Shown piece by piece: positions 61,424 to 64,000 of a stretch of 64,000 nt of DNA. The notes beneath the pieces are model-generated. The model was not told the DNA's origin. It saw only the letters and a list, made by a program, of their open reading frames with translations, and did not search any database. This DNA is from VRUE01 sp963774555 (GTDB lineage Bacteria > Actinomycetota > Thermoleophilia > Solirubrobacterales > 70-9). The DNA lies in the NCBI GenBank assembly GCA_963774555.1, contig CAVZFL010000001.1:1240001-1304000 (forward strand), in the 5' to 3' direction. Both the position numbers and the translations under genes were made by a program. Numbering within the stretch: position 1 is the stretch's first letter; each line of letters begins with the position of its first letter.

Positions 61424-64000
61424 ATGGGTCAGAGGGCAGGGTTTCGTCGCTTGTTTGCAGGGATAACGGTGCTTTTGGCGCTGGGCGTCGGGGCGTCGGC
61501 GGCGCTTGCGGCCGAAATCGACGAATCGAGCATCATCGCCCCGCAGCACGTGCCCCATCAGGCCGATGACGGCTGGCAGGCGGGCACCTGCACCCTGGAC
61601 ACCCCGCCCTGCTCGGTCGACACCCCGGCGCAGTTCTTCGAACAGGCGGCGGGTCACCCGCCGGTCGGCTTCACCCAGTTCATCATCAAGAAGGAATCCA
61701 AACCGGTGATCGGGGAAATCCCGGTCGGCAACCTGAAGACCGTCCTCGTCGACCTGCCGGTCGGGCTCAGCGTCAATCCGCAGGCGACGGCGCAGTGCAC
61801 TCTCAAAGAAGGCGAAAGCCCCTCGAGCTGCCCGGCCAACACGCAGGTCGGCACCAGCGCGGTCACCGCGACCAACCCGCTGACCGGCTTCTCGGTGTCG
61901 ATCCCGCCGGTGCCCGTCTACAACCTGGTGCCGAAGCCCGAACAGCCGGCCCGATTCGGGCTCAGCATCCTGGGCAACGACATCTTCCTCGAAGCCGAGC
62001 ATCACCTGGGAGGGCGACTACCACGAGGACTTCACGATCCACGTCGCCCAACTCGAACTCGGCGGCATCCCGGGGCTCGAAGTCGCCCGGATCGCCCAGA
62101 ACCGGCTGGTCTTCGACGGGCGGGCGGGCAACGGCACCTTCATCACCACGCCGAGCACCTGTTACGACCCCGAAACGGCGGGCTTCGAACACGTCTACTC
62201 GACCTATCTGAGGGCCGACTCATACGAGGACGCAGATCCGGCTTTCCCGGCGGGACTGCCGTTCATCGAGTCGCCGTTGCCGCCGAAAAAACTGCCGCTC
62301 GAATGCAACACGATTCCGTTCAAACCGTCGATCGCGGTTGCTCCCGGAACGGCTCAGACCGACTCGCCGGCCGGCGCCGCGGTCAATGTCGACGTTCCGT
62401 TCGAACCGAACCCGCTGACGCAGCTGCAGTCGAACCTGCGCACGGCCAGGGTGACTTTGGCCCGGGGCATGGGCTTGAACCCCTCCGCCGCCAACGGCCT
62501 CCAGGCCTGCACGAACGAACAGTTCCGCAAGGGCGCGAGAAATCCGGACAACGCCTGCCCGGCGGCCTCGAAGATCGGCACTGTCGCGATCGACACGCCG
62601 CCGCTGCCGAACGGCTCGCTCAACGGCAACGTCTACCTCGGCCAGCAGCTGAGCCGCGACCCGACCTCCGGGCAGGAGTACCGGATCTTCGTCGAAGCGG
62701 AGTCCGATCGCTACGACATCTCACGCGCGCCTGATCGGCAACGTCAGCGCCGACCCGCAGACGGGGCAGCTGACCACGACCTTCGCCGAGAACCCGCAGG
62801 TGCCCTTCAGCTCCTTCCGCCTCCAGTTCAACGGCGGGGCGAGCGCGCCGCTGACCAGCCCGCCGACCTGCGGGCCGAACCAGACGACGAGCCAGATGAC
62901 GCCCTGGTCCGGGAACGCCCCCGCGACTCCTGGCAGTGGATTCACGCTGAGCTCGGCGCCGGGCGGCGGCAGCTGTCCCAAAGACATGGCCGAGCCGCCC
63001 CTTCAACCCCGGCTTCAGCGCCCACACCAGCAATCCCAAAGGCGGCGCCTTCACCCAATTCAAGGTGAACATAGGTCGCTCCGACGGCAACCAGGAGCTG
63101 AAGGGCGCCGAGGTAACTCTACCGCCCGGCCTGACCGCCAAGCTCGCCGGCGTCCGCTACTGCCCGGTCTCGGCGCTTGCCACGGCGGCCGCCAACAGCG
63201 GCATCGCCGAGGCAGCCCACTCGAGCTGTCCGGGCTCGAGCCTTATCGGCAGCGCCTCGGTGGCGGCCGGCAGTGGCTCCAACCCGATCCACATCGAGGG
63301 CAAGGTCTTCCTCACAGGGCCCTATCACGGTGCCCCCCTGTCCCTGGCAGTGATCACCCCCGCCACGGCCGGGCCGTTCGATCTCGGCACGGTCGTGGTG
63401 AGGGTGGCACTGTTCGTCGATCCCGAAACCGCCCGGGTGCATGCGGTCTCCGACCCGATCCCGCACGTCTTCGGCGGCGCCCTGCTCGACCTGCGCTCGG
63501 TCTCGGTTGACGCTCGATCGCAAAGAGTTCGCGCTCAACCCGACCAACTGCTCGGCGATGAGCGTCGGCGGGGCGCTGCACGGCGGTGGCGCCAACCCGC
63601 TCGACCCGGCTGCCTTCAGCACGCTGCCGGTCTCGGTGCCGTTCAAGGTCAGCGGCTGTGAGAACCTCGACTTCGCGCCGAAACTGTTCATGCGCGTCTT
63701 CGGCGGCACCCGGCGAGCGAAGAGCCCGAAGCTGCGCGCGATCCTCGTCGCCCGCGACGGCGACGCCAACATCGGCCACGCCTCGGTCAAGCTGCCGAAG
63801 CCGCTGATCCTCGAACAGAGCAGCCTCGCCAACGTCTGCACCCGGGTCCAGTTCGCCGCTCACGACTGCCCCGCAGGACTCGATCTACGGCTTCGCCGAA
63901 GCGTATACGCCGCTGCTCGACGGGCCGCTGAAAGGGCCGGTCTACCTGCGCTCCTCCAGCCACGAACTGCCCGACATGGTCGCCGCGCTCAACGGCCAGG
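61424..64000 (+). CDS. Very large secreted repeat protein (3' partial, frameshifted)
   Basis: Runs off the right edge; over 850 residues visible. A signal peptide (FAGITVLLALGVGASAALAA) follows a GAAGGAG site. The body repeats a Cys-containing motif, e.g. KNPxxCP-like NACPAASKIGTVAID with NGSLNGNVYLGQQ, CPANTQVGTSAVTATNP, and SSCPGSSLIGSASVAAGSG with GKVFLTGPYHGAPLSLAVIT. I recall this pattern from large exported proteins of Solirubrobacterales. The frame changes near 62005, 62722, 62995, 63512 and 63868. Likely wall- or matrix-associated; function unknown. Confidence 0.7.

Overview
The window is very GC-rich DNA from a high-GC Gram-positive bacterium. The gene content (uvrC-rapZ beside a gap-pgk-tpiA-gpmI run, an SCO6880-family conjugation protein, and large secreted proteins of a type I recall from Solirubrobacterales/Thermoleophilia) suggests a deep-branching actinobacterium. 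The taxonomic call is inference from gene families, not a measured placement.

Chromosomal left part (1-31.6 kb). A 2-oxoacid:acceptor oxidoreductase operon (gamma, alpha, beta, then a fused NAD(P)H/FAD-ferredoxin subunit) is followed by a phosphoesterase, a TadG-like/VanY/lytic-transglycosylase fusion, a VapBC pair, small lipoproteins, a MaoC dehydratase, a cupin, a cupredoxin and an enoyl-CoA hydratase. Next come uvrC-rapZ, an ABC exporter and a VOC gene, then gap-pgk-tpiA-gpmI and tgt. After these lie a Ser/Thr kinase coupled to a lipoprotein, a metallophosphoesterase, argS, a Wzc/MinD-like ATPase, ccmH/ccmG, small secreted proteins and an AbrB/PIN toxin-antitoxin pair just before tRNA-Gly(CCC).

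Integrative conjugative element (31.70-60.42 kb). A 27-bp direct repeat of the tRNA-Gly 3' end recurs next to a tyrosine recombinase and bounds a 28.7-kb element. Left to right it holds: an HNH-like gene between inverted repeats; a GIY-YIG protein; a large secreted protein; HicBA; two XRE regulators; ssb; a DUF4145-like protein; a MobF/TrwC relaxase-helicase; a lower-GC KAP-type membrane NTPase; and a leftward type IV secretion operon. That operon reads VirB2-like, VirB8/TcpC-like, VirB6/TrbL-like, SCO6880, VirB4-like, VirD4-like, with several genes joined by 4-base GTGA overlaps. It is led by a sigma-factor-like protein that carries a membrane segment and an extracytoplasmic tail. A divergent transglycosylase/NlpC-type hydrolase supplies the expected wall-opening activity. 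Several long non-coding inverted repeats mark module borders.

Right flank (60.4-64 kb). A SurA-N/foldase-like gene without a signal peptide abuts the right attachment site. It is followed by an ArsR-like regulator and the start of a very large secreted protein.

Sequence quality is patchy. Genes at about 23-29.3, 34.6-36, 48.9-55.3 and 62-64 kb carry many apparent single-base frameshifts, including in the normally essential argS, while the intervening stretches are clean. I treat these as probable assembly errors and give the span of the intact gene.
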